Source: CBDULX01 sp965368175 (lineage in GTDB: Bacteria > Pseudomonadota > Gammaproteobacteria > SZUA-229). Taken from it: 7,177 nt of DNA. The notes under the pieces are model-generated. The model saw only the letters and a program-made list of their open reading frames with translations, made no database searches and was not told the origin of the DNA. Each line of letters opens with the position of its first letter. The stretch's first letter is position 1. Made by a program: the position numbers and the translations under genes. Positions 7,040 through 7,177 of this stretch are shown one piece after another. The stretch lies in the NCBI GenBank assembly GCA_965368175.1, contig CBDULX010000159.1:1-7177 (forward strand), written 5' to 3'.

Positions 7040-7074
7040 TGAGTTGGAAGTTAGAAGTTTCAAGTTTCAAGACT
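7040..7074. repeat. Degenerate heptanucleotide repeat, consensus (g/c)aagttt
   Basis: Five consecutive 7-nt units read tgagttg, gaagtta, gaagttt, caagttt, caagact. The middle three are nearly identical and the outer two are decayed. The 7-nt period matches the two other repeats in this flank, although the sequence differs. Confidence 0.6.
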
Positions 7075-7081
7075 AAATTAT

Positions 7082-7095
7082 CTGAAAACTGAAAA
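7082..7095. repeat. Tandem heptanucleotide duplication ctgaaaa x2
   Basis: Two perfect adjacent copies of ctgaaaa lie 7 nt after the preceding heptad repeat and in the same 7-nt register (units begin at 7068, 7075, 7082 and 7089). Two copies alone would be weak evidence; the shared period with the flanking repeats makes it worth recording. Confidence 0.5.
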
Positions 7096-7122
7096 CACAT
7101 GATGACCCACGTACACTTGCTA

Positions 7123-7177
7123 CTTAGTCCTTAGTCCTTAGTCCTTAGTCCTTAGTCCTTAGTCCTTAGTCCTTAGT
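7123..7177. repeat. Tandem heptanucleotide array (cttagtc), 7.9 copies
   Basis: Seven perfect copies of cttagtc are followed by cttagt at the window edge, so the array continues beyond it. There is no variation between copies, which indicates recent expansion by replication slippage or active maintenance. The period of 7 is not a multiple of 3 and no coding frame spans it, so it is an intergenic short tandem repeat of the kind known from cyanobacteria and some proteobacteria. It could vary in copy number between strains. Confidence 0.95.

Larger units (their letters stand above)
6871..7177. other. Non-coding right flank, upstream of the gene cluster
   Basis: No convincing gene is seen on either strand. 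The part next to the first gene (6871-7020) should hold its promoter and leader, but I see no clear -35/-10 pair: the best AT-rich match lies only a few bases before the ATG, too close to be used normally. It contains a 7-bp perfect inverted repeat described separately. The outer part (7040-7177) is dominated by heptanucleotide repeats. Confidence 0.6.

Noticed and set aside
7123..7177. CRISPR array
   Set aside because: The units are 7 nt with no spacers between them, so this is a simple tandem repeat.
1..7177. tRNA, rRNA or insertion sequence
   Set aside because: I saw no tRNA-like arms, no rRNA-like sequence and no transposase gene; the window is filled by the six genes and their flanks.

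Overview
The window carries six genes, all on the minus strand, so the biological order runs from the right end (about 6870) to the left end (about 113). Moderate GC content, Shine-Dalgarno spacing, an outer-membrane-type lipoprotein signal and the gene families together suggest a Gram-negative proteobacterium, most likely a gammaproteobacterium. This is an inference from style and gene content, because no taxonomic marker gene is present.

Layout in transcription order: (1) 6870-6289, small two-helix membrane protein resembling XpaC; (2) 6273-5140, soluble TelA-like (toxic-anion-resistance family) helical protein; (3) 5143-4520, DUF4178-like acidic beta-rich protein, overlapping gene 2 by 4 nt; then a 183-nt gap containing a large imperfect inverted repeat; (4) 4336-2693, a 547-residue lipoprotein that I cannot assign to a family, starting at TTG behind a good ribosome binding site; (5) 2668-1817, a double-length DUF350 membrane protein with eight predicted helices; (6) 1810-113, a polyamine aminopropyltransferase-like enzyme (SpeE fold) fused behind a seven-helix membrane domain. 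Spacings of 15, -4, 183, 24 and 6 nt suggest either one operon or two tightly packed three-gene units split at the 183-nt gap.

DUF350, DUF4178 and membrane-anchored SpeE-like proteins recur together in bacteria, and TelA with XpaC is a recurring pair in stress or tellurite-type loci. Here the two sets sit in one co-directional cassette with a large unassigned lipoprotein. The working hypothesis is an envelope-stress or membrane-remodelling module: XpaC/TelA at the inner face, DUF350 and the SpeE-like enzyme in the inner membrane, and the lipoprotein on the periplasmic side, probably in the outer membrane. No S-adenosylmethionine decarboxylase, PspA or ATP-grasp partner is present in the window.

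The right flank (6871-7177) is non-coding. It contains three different heptanucleotide repeats, ending in an array of nearly eight CTTAGTC units that runs off the window. The left flank (1-112) is non-coding with no convincing terminator, and holds one isolated CTTAGTC.
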